A DNA stretch of 25,262 nucleotides from CAZMRF01 sp964568735 (GCA_964568735.1 CAZMRF010000072.1:1-25262); one strand, 5' to 3'. Positions 1 through 12,303 are shown, numbered from the stretch's first letter. Notes: generated from the letters alone by a model not told the origin. A program made the numbers and translations.

Positions 1-92
1 GAGCATAGCGTAGTCTTGACGTATTGTAAAGCTATTTATGAGGCATGACACTAGACGAGTGAGCCTCACTCCGCCCGCAAGGCTCTACCGGG

Positions 93-392
93 TCAGCGCC
101 CCCGGCGGACGGCCACCTCGATGGGTGGGTGCCTCGTGGCGGCGCCGCTGAGATCCAGATCCTCGAGCAGGTAGTACAGCGTCTTCACCTTCGGCGGTCG
201 CCTCTCGGTCAGCGAGTAGGCCGCACCCGAGGTGTCGCTACCCTCCCCGGGGATGAGCGCCGCGTTGCGCCTCTCACATGGGCCCGAAGGTGAGGTCGAG
301 CGGTAGACGTTGAACCCCGCGTTGTCGATCTCGCTCGCCGTCGCCCAGATCAGGACGACCCTGCCTCCGGGGCCTTGACATGTTCTACACAT
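93..392 (-). pseudogene. 3'-terminal fragment of a secreted MopE-like protein gene
   Basis: The frame encodes a stand-alone copy of the C-terminal fibronectin-like module of the large secreted protein at 1071-4418. Over 85 aligned residues (from GRVVLIWATASEIDNAG to the IEVA near the end) I count 11 differences from that protein. Similarity stops at about position 367; beyond it the frame runs into the vapBC promoter and gives unrelated residues. There is no signal peptide, no Cys/Asp repeat and no plausible start with a ribosome binding site. I read it as the surviving 3' end of a former paralogue, or a duplicated gene end, cut off where vapBC now begins. It could be expressed as a 99-residue peptide, but nothing supports this. 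Confidence 0.7.
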
Positions 393-403
393 GTGGGTAT
401 GTT
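375..403 (+). promoter_or_regulatory. vapBC promoter (-35/-10)
   Basis: A perfect TTGACA at 375-380 and TATGTT at 398-403 are separated by 17 bases, a close match to a housekeeping sigma factor promoter. The expected start of transcription is near 409-410, which coincides with the first plausible vapB ATG (410). The message would therefore be leaderless or nearly so. No Shine-Dalgarno sequence precedes either candidate ATG. Confidence 0.65.
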
Positions 404-413
404 CCGCACATGT
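380..413 (+). promoter_or_regulatory. Direct-repeat operator candidate for VapB
   Basis: Two copies of ATGTTCYRCACATGT lie at 380-394 and 399-413, identical at 13 of 15 positions and 19 bases apart. A third ACATGT core occurs at 378-383. The repeats cover the promoter spacer, the -10 element and the start region. Ribbon-helix-helix antitoxins commonly bind paired repeats over their own promoter, so autoregulation by VapB or the VapBC complex is a reasonable inference. Confidence 0.55.
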
Positions 414-640
414 CCATCATGATCCAGATCCGAAACGTTCCCGACGACCTGCACCGCAAGCTCAAGGCGAAGGCGGCCCTCGAAGGGATGTCGCTCTCCG
501 AATTCCTCCTCCGGGAGGTCGAGCGGGTCGCCGATCGCCCCTCGCTCAGGGAGTTCGTTGAAAAGCTCCGGCGGCGCGAGCGCGTCACCACGCGCGTCTC
601 GCCCGCGAAGGCCGTCAGAAGCGAGCGGGATCGGCGTTGA
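410..640 (+). CDS. vapB: VapB/FitA-type ribbon-helix-helix antitoxin
   Basis: This 76-residue protein begins MSIMIQIRNVPDDLHRKLK, the typical N-terminal DNA-binding strand and first helix of FitA/VapB-like ribbon-helix-helix antitoxins, followed by AALEGMSLSEFLLREVE for the second helix. The C-terminal third is basic and probably forms the toxin-neutralising tail. It would bind the VapC toxin encoded next and repress its own promoter. I place the start at ATG 410; ATG 419 (MIQIRNV) is equally consistent with the family. The in-frame ATG at 380 lies upstream of the predicted transcription start and is rejected. The stop overlaps the vapC start by 3 bases, so translation is coupled. Confidence 0.85.
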   Translation: MSIMIQIRNVPDDLHRKLKAKAALEGMSLSEFLLREVERVADRPSLREFVEKLRRRERVTTRVSPAKAVRSERDRR

Positions 641-1029
641 TCGTCCTCGACGCTTCGGCTGTCCTGGAAGTCCTCCTCAACCGTGCGTCGGCGGAGGGAA
701 TCCTCGCACGAATCCTCTCCGAGGGAGAGAGCCTCCACGCTCCGCATCTCCTGGACGTGGAAGTTCTCCAGGTTCTGAGGCGCTACTCCCTCGCCAGAGA
801 GATCGATCCGGAGCGCGGCGAGGAGGCCTTGCAGGACTTCCTGGATTTTCCCGTCCAGAGGTATCCACACGAGCCGCTCCTGTCTCGCTCATGGGAGCTC
901 CGTCACAACCTCACGGCCTACGACGCCGTCTACGTCGCGCTCGCGGAAGCCCTGAAGGCACCCCTCCTGACCCGCGACAGGCGGCTCGCCGCCTCGAAGG
1001 GACACACGGCGACCATCTCGCTCATCTGA
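637..1029 (+). CDS. vapC: VapC-type PIN-domain ribonuclease toxin
   Basis: This 130-residue protein is a single PIN domain. The acidic metal-binding residues expected for the family are visible: D5 in LDASAVLE, E42 in LDVEVLQ, D96 in TAYDAVYVALAE and D114 in LTRDRRL. VapC toxins are Mg/Mn-dependent RNases that usually cut tRNA or rRNA and are held inactive by VapB. The start is TTG at 637, overlapping the vapB stop (638-640), the usual coupled arrangement. The gene ends 41 bases before the convergent stop of the large secreted-protein gene. All four acidic residues are present, so the toxin is probably active; its RNA target cannot be read from sequence. Confidence 0.88.
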   Translation: MIVLDASAVLEVLLNRASAEGILARILSEGESLHAPHLLDVEVLQVLRRYSLAREIDPERGEEALQDFLDFPVQRYPHEPLLSRSWELRHNLTAYDAVYVALAEALKAPLLTRDRRLAASKGHTATISLI

Positions 1030-1070
1030 ACCGATGGTCCGGGGCGCGGAGACGGACGAGGAGTCCTGAG

Positions 1071-4418
<3,348 letters not shown>

Positions 4419-4550
4419 GGGTGCTACCCCCTAATCTCCGTGGCCATTTGGGTGGCGGACACCCTCATATACCACGGAAATGACCTGAACGCGACCCCGG
4501 AGTATTCAAGAGAAGGAGAGTGAAAGCCCTGGCTCGAGGGAGTGGCGGCC

Positions 4551-4569
4551 CCCGAGGTTGCAACTCGGG
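4551..4569 (-). terminator. Weak hairpin after the BNR-protein gene
   Basis: CCCGAG and CTCGGG form a 6-bp stem around a 7-base loop, about 30 bases past the stop of the gene ending at 4598. There is no T-run. It may separate the two minus-strand secreted-protein genes, but the support is structural only. Confidence 0.3.
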
Positions 4570-4597
4570 AGTTCAGGATGGGGTCGAAAATTGCTCT

Positions 4598-7500
4598 TCA
4601 GGGACAGGGGGTGGGATTGGGACGCGTGCCAGACGACGCGTCGTCGACTCCGCTCTCTGCCAGGCAGTTCTCCGCGGAGAGGAGGTAGTAGAAAGCGTTG
4701 TCGAGGGCCGGGTCGGCGGCGTCCGTCGCCGTGAGAGCGGCGACGTCGGCCTGCAGGCAGGCGTGCGTGTAGGCGAAGCCCGCCGGGGCGATCCCGCCCC
4801 TGTAGAGGTTGTACTTCTCGGCACCCGTCGCGGCTCCCCAGGTGAGCATCCCGCCCGGCCCGACCTGAAGATCATCGGCCGGCGTCGCGGGGGGCGCGCT
4901 CCCGAGGTCGCTCGTGCCGTCGCAGTCGTCGTCGATCCCGTTGCAGATTTCGAGCGCACCGGGGTGCCGGTTCGGATCGAGGTCGTCGCAGTCGCAGGCC
5001 AGCCCGGCGCCGTCGGTGTCGGCGTCGTCCTGGAGCGGATTGGCCGCCAGCGGGCAGGTGTCGCAGTAGTCGGCCACGCCGTCGAGATCGCCGTCGTTGT
5101 GGGCGGCCACTCCCCGGCATCCCTCGGTCTGGAACATCCCACGGCCGTGCGTGGCGGCGGTGAGCCAGCCCTCCTCGTTCACCGCGATCTCGAAGGCGGC
5201 CACGTTCGGATAGCCCGCCGCGAAGTGGCGCCAGGACTGCCCTGCGTTCGTGGAGATCCAGGGGCCCACGTCCGAGGCGAGGTAGAGCTGCCGCGGCGCC
5301 GACGGGTCCATCACGATCTGGCTCACGGGGACATCGGGCAGGTTGGCGGAGACGTCGCTCCAGGTCATCCCACGGTCGGCGGTCAGGAAGATGTGTCCGT
5401 TCCCCACCGTCGCGTCATTGAAGCCCGAGAAGCTCACGTAGGCCCTGTCCTCGTCCGCCGGATCCACGGCAAAGCTCGTCACGTACCGATCCGGCAGCGG
5501 GGGCGCCGATCGGAGCGCCCAGGCTCCCCCGAGGTTGGAGGTGACCTGAATGCGGGCGTTGGAGGTCCCCACGTAGATCACGCTCGAGCTCGCGCCGGTC
5601 AGGCCGATGGCGGAGATCTCACCCAGGTTGTTGGGATCCAGGGGATCCACGCTCAGGTCGCCGCTGATGGGCGCCCAGTTGTCGCCCCGGTTCGACGTCC
5701 GGTAGAGCCGGAAGCTGCCGAGGTAGAGCACGGTACCGTTGGCGGGATCCATCTCGACGGGGACGTAGAAGAGCGAGCGGTCCGACGTGTTCAATCCGGT
5801 CTGCTTGGTGGCCCAGGTCCCGAAGGCGCCGCCCGAGTCGGAGCGCTGCATCGAGACGCCGAAAAACGTGTGGTAGACCCTCTGCGGATCGGCGAAGTCC
5901 ACGACCGTCTGGCCTCCGTCGCCGTCCGCCGTGTGCTCCCAGATGGTGTCGCCGAGATACTTGTTCGTCCCGTTGTCCTGCGTCCCGCCATGGACGGGAA
6001 AGGTGTCGGTGGGATGGACCGCCACGCTCTGGAACTGGAGCAGCGCCAGGTTCGTGTTGAGGTTCACCCACTCCAGCGGCGTCGTACCCGCTGCGGCGTC
6101 CGTCCGCCAGACCCCGCCGTCGTTTCCGATCCAGAGTCTCGATGGATTCGACGGCGCGAAAGCGAGGGCGTGCTGGTCCACGTGGATGCCGCCCAGTTCG
6201 TTGCTCGTGGTGATCACGCTGGTGAAGCTGGTCCCCCCGTTCGTGGAGCGGAAGAGGTTGACGCCGCCGAAGAAAACCAGGTCGGAGTTGCCGGGATCGA
6301 CGGCCAGGTCCATGTCGTACCAGCACTGCGTGGAGCAGCTGGCGCCGACGGCGCTGCGCTTCGTCCACGAGGTGCCACCGTTCAGGCTCCGCCAGATCCC
6401 GAGGAGCGTCTGCGTCGAGATGTTGTGGATCGAAGCGTAGATGACCTGCGTGTTGCCGGGGGCGACGGCCAGGTTGATCCTCCCGGTGTTCGCGATCTCC
6501 GTCGCGTTCATCCCCATGTTCAGCTTCGAGAAGCTCGCGCCGGCATTGGTGGACTTGTAGACGCCGTTGTGGGTCGACCCGCCCACCCAGCCAAGGGCCG
6601 CGTACACGACGTTCGCGTCGGTGGGATCGAAGGCGACGTCGGAGCCCACCGCGGCTCCGCCCGTGAGCCCGGTCCCGATGACGCGCGTCCATGAGTTTCC
6701 GCCGTTGGTCGTCCTGTATACCCCTCCGCTGAAGAGCGAGTTGCCCTCCTGGAAGGTCCCCACCGCCGCGATGGCGAGGTTCGGGTCGGAGGGACTCACA
6801 TCGAGCGCTGCCACGGCAGCCGAGTTCAGAGGGGCACGATTGGGATCGATGGGCGCGGTGGCGGTGAAGCTCGCGCCGCCGTCCTGGGATTTGAAGACGC
6901 CGGCTCCCCAGTAGGAGTCGATCGAGAAGTTGGCTTCGCCCGTTCCGAGGTAGAGGACATCGGGATCGGTGGTGGCCACGGCCACGGCTCCCGTCGCCAG
7001 CGAGGGAAGGCTCTCCGTGAGGGCCGTCCAGGTCAGGCCCGCGTCCACGGTTTTCCAGAGGCCACCCTGGGCTCCGCAGACCCAGGCGACGTCCGCGTTC
7101 GCGGGATGGACGGCGACGCTGTTCACGCGTCCGCTCACGTTGCCCCGGTTGGGACCCCCTGTCTGCCCGTTGGTGACGCTCTCGGGCCCGATCTCGGTCC
7201 AGACCCCCAAGCTGAAGGTCGGGGTCGATTCGATGATCGCGCCGCCCGCCCCGATCGCTCCGGGGCTGGAACGGGCCTGCGTCCAGATGCGCGCGACGTG
7301 GCCTCCCGGCACGATGCCCGTGGGGTAGGCCCGCTGATCGTGGAGGCGGAGATTTCGAAGGAGCGGCTTCGGCGCGGCGGCGCCGGGGCTATTCGGTCTC
7401 TCGAGACCCGGGATCGAAATCGCCCGCCCCTTCCTCTTGATGGGGAATTGCCTCCGGCCGGCACAGTCGTCGCAGTCCACGACGAGCCAGCGCGGGCCAT

Positions 7501-7813
7501 CGAAGAGAGCCAGCCTGAGCGCCTCGGAGCCGCCTCCCAGCGTCACGTCGTACCAGCCGTCGCGCAGAGGCACCTGGAGGGGGCCCTGGCTCCAGAGGGC
7601 CTTCTTCGCGGAGGGATGGTCCGTGATGAGAAAGCGCAGGGTGGCGGCGTCGGGCGGTTGCCCGCCGCCGCGGGAGCGGTAGAGGCCCGATACGCGGAGA
7701 TAGAAGGGCTCGCCGGCCGGAAAGCCGCCATCACCCTCTGCCGCCCGCGGGGAAGCAGACGCAAGAAGGAGGGCGGCCAGAGCGCCGGCGACCAGCAGCC
7801 GTCGCACTCTCAC
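4598..7813 (-). CDS. Secreted Asp-box (BNR/sortilin-like) beta-propeller protein with TSP3, MopE-like and Fn3-like C-terminal modules
   Basis: With GTG 7813 as start, the product is 1071 residues: a short basic N-terminus and a hydrophobic signal peptide (RRLLVAGALAALLLASASPRAA), about 150 residues of N-terminal domain, then some ten Asp-box turns such as KTVDAGLTW, RTTNGGNSW, RSLNGGTSW, LTADRGMTW and ISTNAGQSW. These form one or two beta-propellers as in sortilin/BNR proteins. The tail has a thrombospondin type 3 stretch (DLDGVADYCDTCPLAANP), one MopE-like motif (CNGIDDDCDGTSD) and a fibronectin-like end (EKYNLYRG ... FYYLLSAEN). It is presumably extracellular; propellers of this kind bind glycans or proteins, and I see no proof of enzyme activity. 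The start GTG overlaps the stop of the upstream dehydrogenase (GTGA). GTG 7807 is an alternative start. Confidence 0.82.
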   Translation of the reverse strand: MRVRRLLVAGALAALLLASASPRAAEGDGGFPAGEPFYLRVSGLYRSRGGGQPPDAATLRFLITDHPSAKKALWSQGPLQVPLRDGWYDVTLGGGSEALRLALFDGPRWLVVDCDDCAGRRQFPIKRKGRAISIPGLERPNSPGAAAPKPLLRNLRLHDQRAYPTGIVPGGHVARIWTQARSSPGAIGAGGAIIESTPTFSLGVWTEIGPESVTNGQTGGPNRGNVSGRVNSVAVHPANADVAWVCGAQGGLWKTVDAGLTWTALTESLPSLATGAVAVATTDPDVLYLGTGEANFSIDSYWGAGVFKSQDGGASFTATAPIDPNRAPLNSAAVAALDVSPSDPNLAIAAVGTFQEGNSLFSGGVYRTTNGGNSWTRVIGTGLTGGAAVGSDVAFDPTDANVVYAALGWVGGSTHNGVYKSTNAGASFSKLNMGMNATEIANTGRINLAVAPGNTQVIYASIHNISTQTLLGIWRSLNGGTSWTKRSAVGASCSTQCWYDMDLAVDPGNSDLVFFGGVNLFRSTNGGTSFTSVITTSNELGGIHVDQHALAFAPSNPSRLWIGNDGGVWRTDAAAGTTPLEWVNLNTNLALLQFQSVAVHPTDTFPVHGGTQDNGTNKYLGDTIWEHTADGDGGQTVVDFADPQRVYHTFFGVSMQRSDSGGAFGTWATKQTGLNTSDRSLFYVPVEMDPANGTVLYLGSFRLYRTSNRGDNWAPISGDLSVDPLDPNNLGEISAIGLTGASSSVIYVGTSNARIQVTSNLGGAWALRSAPPLPDRYVTSFAVDPADEDRAYVSFSGFNDATVGNGHIFLTADRGMTWSDVSANLPDVPVSQIVMDPSAPRQLYLASDVGPWISTNAGQSWRHFAAGYPNVAAFEIAVNEEGWLTAATHGRGMFQTEGCRGVAAHNDGDLDGVADYCDTCPLAANPLQDDADTDGAGLACDCDDLDPNRHPGALEICNGIDDDCDGTSDLGSAPPATPADDLQVGPGGMLTWGAATGAEKYNLYRGGIAPAGFAYTHACLQADVAALTATDAADPALDNAFYYLLSAENCLAESGVDDASSGTRPNPTPCP

Positions 7814-9360
7814 ACCTTCTCGCTCATCGCCTTCGCCTGCATGAAGAGGAGAAGGTAGTCGCGGCCTCCCGCCTTGGAGTCCGTTCCCGACATGTTGAAG
7901 CCGCCGAAGGGATGGACTCCGACGAGGGCGCCCGTGCACTTGCGGTTGATATAGAGGTTGCCGACGTGGAAGCGGCGCTTGGCCTCCGCCACGCGCTGCG
8001 GCGAGCGCGCGTAGATGGAGCCCGTCAGCCCGTACTCGGTGTCGTTGACGATCCGCATCCCGTGCTCGAAGTCCTTCGCCTTGATGACGGCGAGGACCGG
8101 CCCGAAGATCTCTTCACGGGCGATCCGTCCGGAGGGGGGCACGTCGGCGATGACCGTGGGCTGGACGAAGAAGCCCTCCGCCGGGCCCGCCTCCCCTCCG
8201 GCAAGAAGCCGTCCTTCCCCCTTCCCCACGCCGATGTACTCCAGGATCTTCTTCTGGGCCCCGGCATTGATGACAGGCCCCATGGCGGTCGCGGGGTCCG
8301 AGGGCTGCCCCAGCGGGATCGCGCGCGTCTTCGCGACGATCTTCTCGAGCAGGGCGTCGTAGACCTTCTCGTCCACGATGGCGCGGGAGCAGGCCGAGCA
8401 CTTCTGCCCGGAGAAGCCGAAGGCCGATGCAACGATCCCCGTGGCCGCGGCTTCGACGTCGGCATCGTCGGCGACGAGGATGGCGTCCTTGCCGCCCATC
8501 TCGGCGATGACGCGCTTGATCCAGATCTGCCCGGGGTGGGCCTTCGCGGCCCGCTCGTTGATCCGGAGGCCGACTTCCTTCGATCCCGTGAAGGCGATGA
8601 AGCGGGTCTTCGGATGATCGACCAGCGGGTCGCCGACGGCGGAGCCCGGGCCGGACAACAGATTAACCACGCCCGCGGGCATTCCCGACTCTTCGAGGAT
8701 TCCCAGGAAGGCGTGCGCGATGGCCGGCGCGTCGCTCGACGGCTTGAGGACCACCGTGTTCCCCGCCACGATCGCCCCGGCCGTCATCCCCACCATGATG
8801 GCCAGCGGGAAGTTCCAGGGCGGGATGACGACGCCGGCCCCGAGAGGGATGTAGCGAAGCTCGTTGCGCTCCTCGGGAATGCGGGTCAGCGGCTGATCGC
8901 CCGCGAGGCGGAGCGCCTCCCGCCCGTAGAACTCGCAGAAGTCGATGGCCTCGGCGGTGTCGGCGTCGGCCTCCGCCCAGGGCTTGCCGACCTCGTAGAC
9001 CATCCAGGCGGACATCTCGTGCTTCCTGCGCCGCATGTTCGCTGCACATCTGAAGACGAGGCTCGCTCTCTCCGTGGCGGGCACCTCGCTCCACGACTCG
9101 AAGGCCTTCCACGCTTCGCTCACGGCCCTCTCCACGTCGTCCGGGGTTCCCTTCGCGAAACGGCCGATGACCTGGTCCTTCCGCGCGGGATTCACGGAGG
9201 GGAAGCTCTCGCGGGATTCCACCCGCTCGCCGCCGATGATCAGGGGGTAGCTCCGGCCCAGGCGGGCGCCCACCTCACCGAGTGCCGTCTCGAAGGTCTT
9301 CCGGTCCGCCGGGTTGCGGAAGTCGGTGAGGGGCTCGTTCTGAAAGGGGTAGGGATCCAT
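7810..9360 (-). CDS. pruA: 1-pyrroline-5-carboxylate (L-glutamate gamma-semialdehyde) dehydrogenase
   Basis: This 516-residue aldehyde dehydrogenase oxidises L-glutamate gamma-semialdehyde to glutamate with NAD, the last step of proline (and arginine/ornithine) catabolism in the cytoplasm. It resembles the monofunctional RocA type, with no proline dehydrogenase domain. Visible features are the N-terminus PYPFQNEPLTDF typical of this subfamily, the oxyanion Asn in PPWNFP (N183), cofactor Lys in VVLKPSS (K206), FTGSKEVG, general base Glu in AEMGGKD (E287), and catalytic Cys in GFSGQKCSACSR (C321). ATG 9360 is preceded by a strong GGAGGAG, which decides the start. No proline dehydrogenase gene is nearby. 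It shares a 4-nt stop/start overlap with the secreted-protein gene downstream. Confidence 0.93.
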   Translation of the reverse strand: MDPYPFQNEPLTDFRNPADRKTFETALGEVGARLGRSYPLIIGGERVESRESFPSVNPARKDQVIGRFAKGTPDDVERAVSEAWKAFESWSEVPATERASLVFRCAANMRRRKHEMSAWMVYEVGKPWAEADADTAEAIDFCEFYGREALRLAGDQPLTRIPEERNELRYIPLGAGVVIPPWNFPLAIMVGMTAGAIVAGNTVVLKPSSDAPAIAHAFLGILEESGMPAGVVNLLSGPGSAVGDPLVDHPKTRFIAFTGSKEVGLRINERAAKAHPGQIWIKRVIAEMGGKDAILVADDADVEAAATGIVASAFGFSGQKCSACSRAIVDEKVYDALLEKIVAKTRAIPLGQPSDPATAMGPVINAGAQKKILEYIGVGKGEGRLLAGGEAGPAEGFFVQPTVIADVPPSGRIAREEIFGPVLAVIKAKDFEHGMRIVNDTEYGLTGSIYARSPQRVAEAKRRFHVGNLYINRKCTGALVGVHPFGGFNMSGTDSKAGGRDYLLLFMQAKAMSEKV

Positions 9361-9407
9361 GCACTCCTCCGGGCGCGGTGGGCTGGGGGATTGGGTCAGG
9401 TGCCCGG

Positions 9408-9416
9408 ATTCTAGCA
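9408..9416 (-). promoter_or_regulatory. Extended -10 promoter for the P5C dehydrogenase gene
   Basis: On the minus strand TGCTAGAAT is an extended -10 element (TGn plus a 5/6 match to TATAAT). It would start transcription near 9401, about 40 bases before the ATG. No good -35 is visible, as is usual for extended -10 promoters. Confidence 0.45.
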
Positions 9417-9518
9417 TCGGGGGCCTGCCACGGCCTTTACGGAGGTTCGCCGCCCGCGGCGGGGTCCACCCAATATCGGCCCCCGACGAGGCCCGTCAAT
9501 GCCTGTAGGGGGACCCCC

Positions 9519-12248
9519 ATGCAGTATCTTGCCGCCCTCCTCTTTGGAGACTTCCCCCTGGTGGCCACCCTCTACCTGGTCGACGGCACCTACAACATCT
9601 TCCGGGCCTACCATGCCACCCCCCCGCTGTCGAACAGCGAGGGGCTCCCCACGAACGCCGTCTACGCCTTCACGACGATGCTCCGCCGCCTGGTCGCGGA
9701 CGAGAGGCCGGTCTACCTGGGCGTCGCCTTCGACACCGAAAAACCCACCTTTCGGCACGAGGCCTTCGCCGACTACAAGGCGAACCGTCCCCCTCCCCCC
9801 GACGACCTGATCCCCCAGTTCGAGTGGGTCCACCGGGTCTGCGAGGTGCTGCGGGTTCCTGTCCTCTTGCTGGATGGCTACGAAGCCGACGACGTCATCG
9901 CGACCCTCGCGGAGAAGGCCGTAGGGGCCGGCCACGAGGTCGTCATCGTCACCTCGGACAAGGACCTCTTCCAGCTCGTGCGCCCGGAAGTGAAGATCCT
10001 CAACCCCCACAAGGGGAACCTCCTCATGGATGAGTCCGGCGTCGAGGAGGTCTTCGGCGTGGGGCCCGGCAAGGTGGTCGATGTCCTGGCGCTGATGGGG
10101 GACGCCTCCGACAACATTCCCGGAGTGCCCGGCATCGGCGAGAAGGGTGCGAAGGAGATCATCCGCCGCTTCGGCACCGTGGAGGCGGCCGCGGAGCGGA
10201 CGGAAGAGGAGTTCGCCGCGCTCGGCCGGATGGGGAAACGCTGGTGGAAGGGCCTGCGAGAGAACCTGGACCTCGCGCGGAAGTGCCGCGAGCTCGTCAC
10301 GGTCCGGCGCGACGCGCCTGTCGAGCTGGACATGGCATCGCTCAAGACCCGCGAGCCCGACCGCCGCGCGGCGTTCGATCTCTTCTCCAGGCTCGAGTTC
10401 GAGAGGCTGCTGGACGCCTTCGCTCCCGCGGCCGCCGGGTCGCTCGCGGCGGGAACCATCACCGCGCTTCCCGACCTCGACCGCGTCCTCGAAAGGGCCC
10501 GAGCAAGGGGCGTGCTCTCCGTGGACACGGAGACGACGAGTCCCGATCCGATGAGGGCCCGGCTGGTGGGCATCGCTCTGTGCAGCGAGCCGGGCGCCGC
10601 GGTCTACGTCCCCGTCGGCCATGGCTACATCGGCGCTCCGCCTCAGCTCGAGACCGCGGAGGTCATCGCCCGGTTGAGGCCGCTTCTCGAGGATCCCTCC
10701 CTGCCCAAGGTGGGCCAGAACGTGAAGTACGACCTGATCGTCCTGAAGCGCCACGGGAGCGGGCTGGCGGGGATCGGCTTCGACACGATGGTGGCCTCCT
10801 ACCTCGTGGATCCGTCGAGGCGGCAGCACAATCTCGACGTCCTCGCGCGCGACTACCTGGGGGTGAAGACCATCACCTACGAGGAGATCGCCGGTAGCGG
10901 CGCGAAGCAGGTGACGCTGGACACCGTGGACATCGAGACCGTCGCCCGCTACGCCGCCGAGGATGCCGAGGTGGCCCTGCGCCTCAGGGACGTCCTCGCG
11001 CCAAAGTTGAAGGAGCGGGGTCTCGACGAGCTCTACGAATCGATGGAGCTGCCCCTCGTGCCGATCCTGGCCGCCATGGAGATGGCGGGAGTGAGGGTGG
11101 ATCCAGAGCAGCTCCGGGTGATGTCGGCGGATCTCCTGAGGGAGATGGACCGGCTCGAGAAGGAGATCCACGAGCTGGCCGGTGTGGAGTTCAATATCAA
11201 CTCCCCGAAGCAGCTCGGCGACATCCTCTTCGGCCGGCTCGAGATGAAGTCGCGCCGCAAGACGGCCAAGAGCAAGGCGATGTCCACGTCGCAGGACGTG
11301 CTCGAGCAGCTCGCCTCCGAGCATCCGTTGCCGCGCAAGGTGCTCGACTACCGATCCCTCGCCAAGCTGAAGGGGACCTACGTGGACGCGCTTCCGCTGC
11401 TCATCCATCCCGAGACCGGACGGGTCCACACTTCCTTCAACCAGACTGTGGCGGCCACGGGGAGGCTCTCCTCCACAGATCCGAACCTCCAGAACATCCC
11501 CGCGCGGACCGAGGTGGGCCGGAGGATCCGGGGGGCTTTCATCCCCCAGGAGGGCTGGCTCTTCCTCGCCGCCGACTACTCGCAGGTGGAGCTGCGGGTG
11601 CTCGCCCACCTGGCGGACGATCCCGACATGCAGGATGCCTTCCGGAAGGGCGAGGATATCCACCGGCGCACGGCCGCGCAGATCTTCGGCGTCTTTCCGG
11701 ATCTCGTCACCGATGACATGCGCCGCCAGGCCAAGACGATCAACTTCGGCGTCCTCTATGGGATGGGCCCGGTGCGCCTCGCCCAGGAGCTCTCCATCTC
11801 CCGGAAGGCCGCCGCCGAGTTCATCGAGGGCTACTTCGCGCGCTTCCCCCGCGTGAAGGAGTACGTCGACAGGACCATCGAGGGGCTGGAGCGTGACGGG
11901 TTCGTCACGACGCTCTTCAACCGCCAGCGCCACTTCCCGGAGATCCGCACGGGCGACAGGATGCTGATCCAGCAGGCGCTCCGCGCGGCTGTGAATACCA
12001 CCATCCAGGGCACGGCCGCCGACATCATCAAGCGCGCGATGATCGCCGTCGACGCGGCTCTCCGGAGCGAGGCCATGAAGACCCGGGTGCTCCTCCAGGT
12101 CCACGACGAGCTGCTGCTCGAGACGCCTCCGGACGAGATCGAGGCGGCGAAGGGGCTCGTCCGGAGCTGCATGGAGGGGGCCTGCTCGCTGAGCGTGCCC
12201 CTGGTGGTGGACCTCAAGGCCGGGCGCTCCTGGCAGGAGGTGACTTGA
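9519..12248 (+). CDS. polA: DNA polymerase I
   Basis: The 909-residue product has all three PolA domains. The 5'-3' exonuclease occupies roughly residues 15-300, with LYLVDGTYNIFRAYHA, DGYEADDVIATLA, TSDKDLFQLV and GDASDNIPGVPGIGEKGA. The 3'-5' proofreading domain spans roughly 330-510 with intact residues: D336/E338 in VDTETT, N401-D405 in QNVKYD, and Y478/D482 in RYAAED. The polymerase domain runs to the end, with motif A LAADYSQVELR (D686), motif B RRQAKTINFGVLYG and motif C VHDELLLE (D863). It fills gaps and removes primers during replication and repair. ATG 9519 follows TAGGGGG. GTG 9561, preceded by GGAGA, would remove an unusual 14-residue N-terminal extension and is an alternative start. 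Confidence 0.96.
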   Translation: MQYLAALLFGDFPLVATLYLVDGTYNIFRAYHATPPLSNSEGLPTNAVYAFTTMLRRLVADERPVYLGVAFDTEKPTFRHEAFADYKANRPPPPDDLIPQFEWVHRVCEVLRVPVLLLDGYEADDVIATLAEKAVGAGHEVVIVTSDKDLFQLVRPEVKILNPHKGNLLMDESGVEEVFGVGPGKVVDVLALMGDASDNIPGVPGIGEKGAKEIIRRFGTVEAAAERTEEEFAALGRMGKRWWKGLRENLDLARKCRELVTVRRDAPVELDMASLKTREPDRRAAFDLFSRLEFERLLDAFAPAAAGSLAAGTITALPDLDRVLERARARGVLSVDTETTSPDPMRARLVGIALCSEPGAAVYVPVGHGYIGAPPQLETAEVIARLRPLLEDPSLPKVGQNVKYDLIVLKRHGSGLAGIGFDTMVASYLVDPSRRQHNLDVLARDYLGVKTITYEEIAGSGAKQVTLDTVDIETVARYAAEDAEVALRLRDVLAPKLKERGLDELYESMELPLVPILAAMEMAGVRVDPEQLRVMSADLLREMDRLEKEIHELAGVEFNINSPKQLGDILFGRLEMKSRRKTAKSKAMSTSQDVLEQLASEHPLPRKVLDYRSLAKLKGTYVDALPLLIHPETGRVHTSFNQTVAATGRLSSTDPNLQNIPARTEVGRRIRGAFIPQEGWLFLAADYSQVELRVLAHLADDPDMQDAFRKGEDIHRRTAAQIFGVFPDLVTDDMRRQAKTINFGVLYGMGPVRLAQELSISRKAAAEFIEGYFARFPRVKEYVDRTIEGLERDGFVTTLFNRQRHFPEIRTGDRMLIQQALRAAVNTTIQGTAADIIKRAMIAVDAALRSEAMKTRVLLQVHDELLLETPPDEIEAAKGLVRSCMEGACSLSVPLVVDLKAGRSWQEVT

Positions 12249-12275
12249 GGGGGATCGGCCAAACCCCTCTCATTC

Positions 12276-12290
12276 GGCGCGCCACGCGCC
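12276..12290 (+). terminator. Possible terminator hairpin after polA
   Basis: GGCGCG-CCA-CGCGCC makes a 6-bp all-GC stem with a 3-base loop, 28 bases past the polA stop, followed by ATGTTT. The lack of a longer T-run keeps this tentative. Confidence 0.35.
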
Positions 12291-12303
12291 ATGTTTCAGC
12301 CGA

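Noticed and set aside
4520..6694. Open frame of over 700 codons antisense to the propeller gene
   Set aside because: Low-complexity Arg/Val/Gly-rich translation without motifs; the minus-strand gene has signal peptide, Asp-boxes and TSP3.
9411..12104. Long open frame of about 900 codons antisense to polA
   Set aside because: Complement of a well-conserved polymerase gene. High third-position GC opens the opposite frame, and the translation shows no domain.
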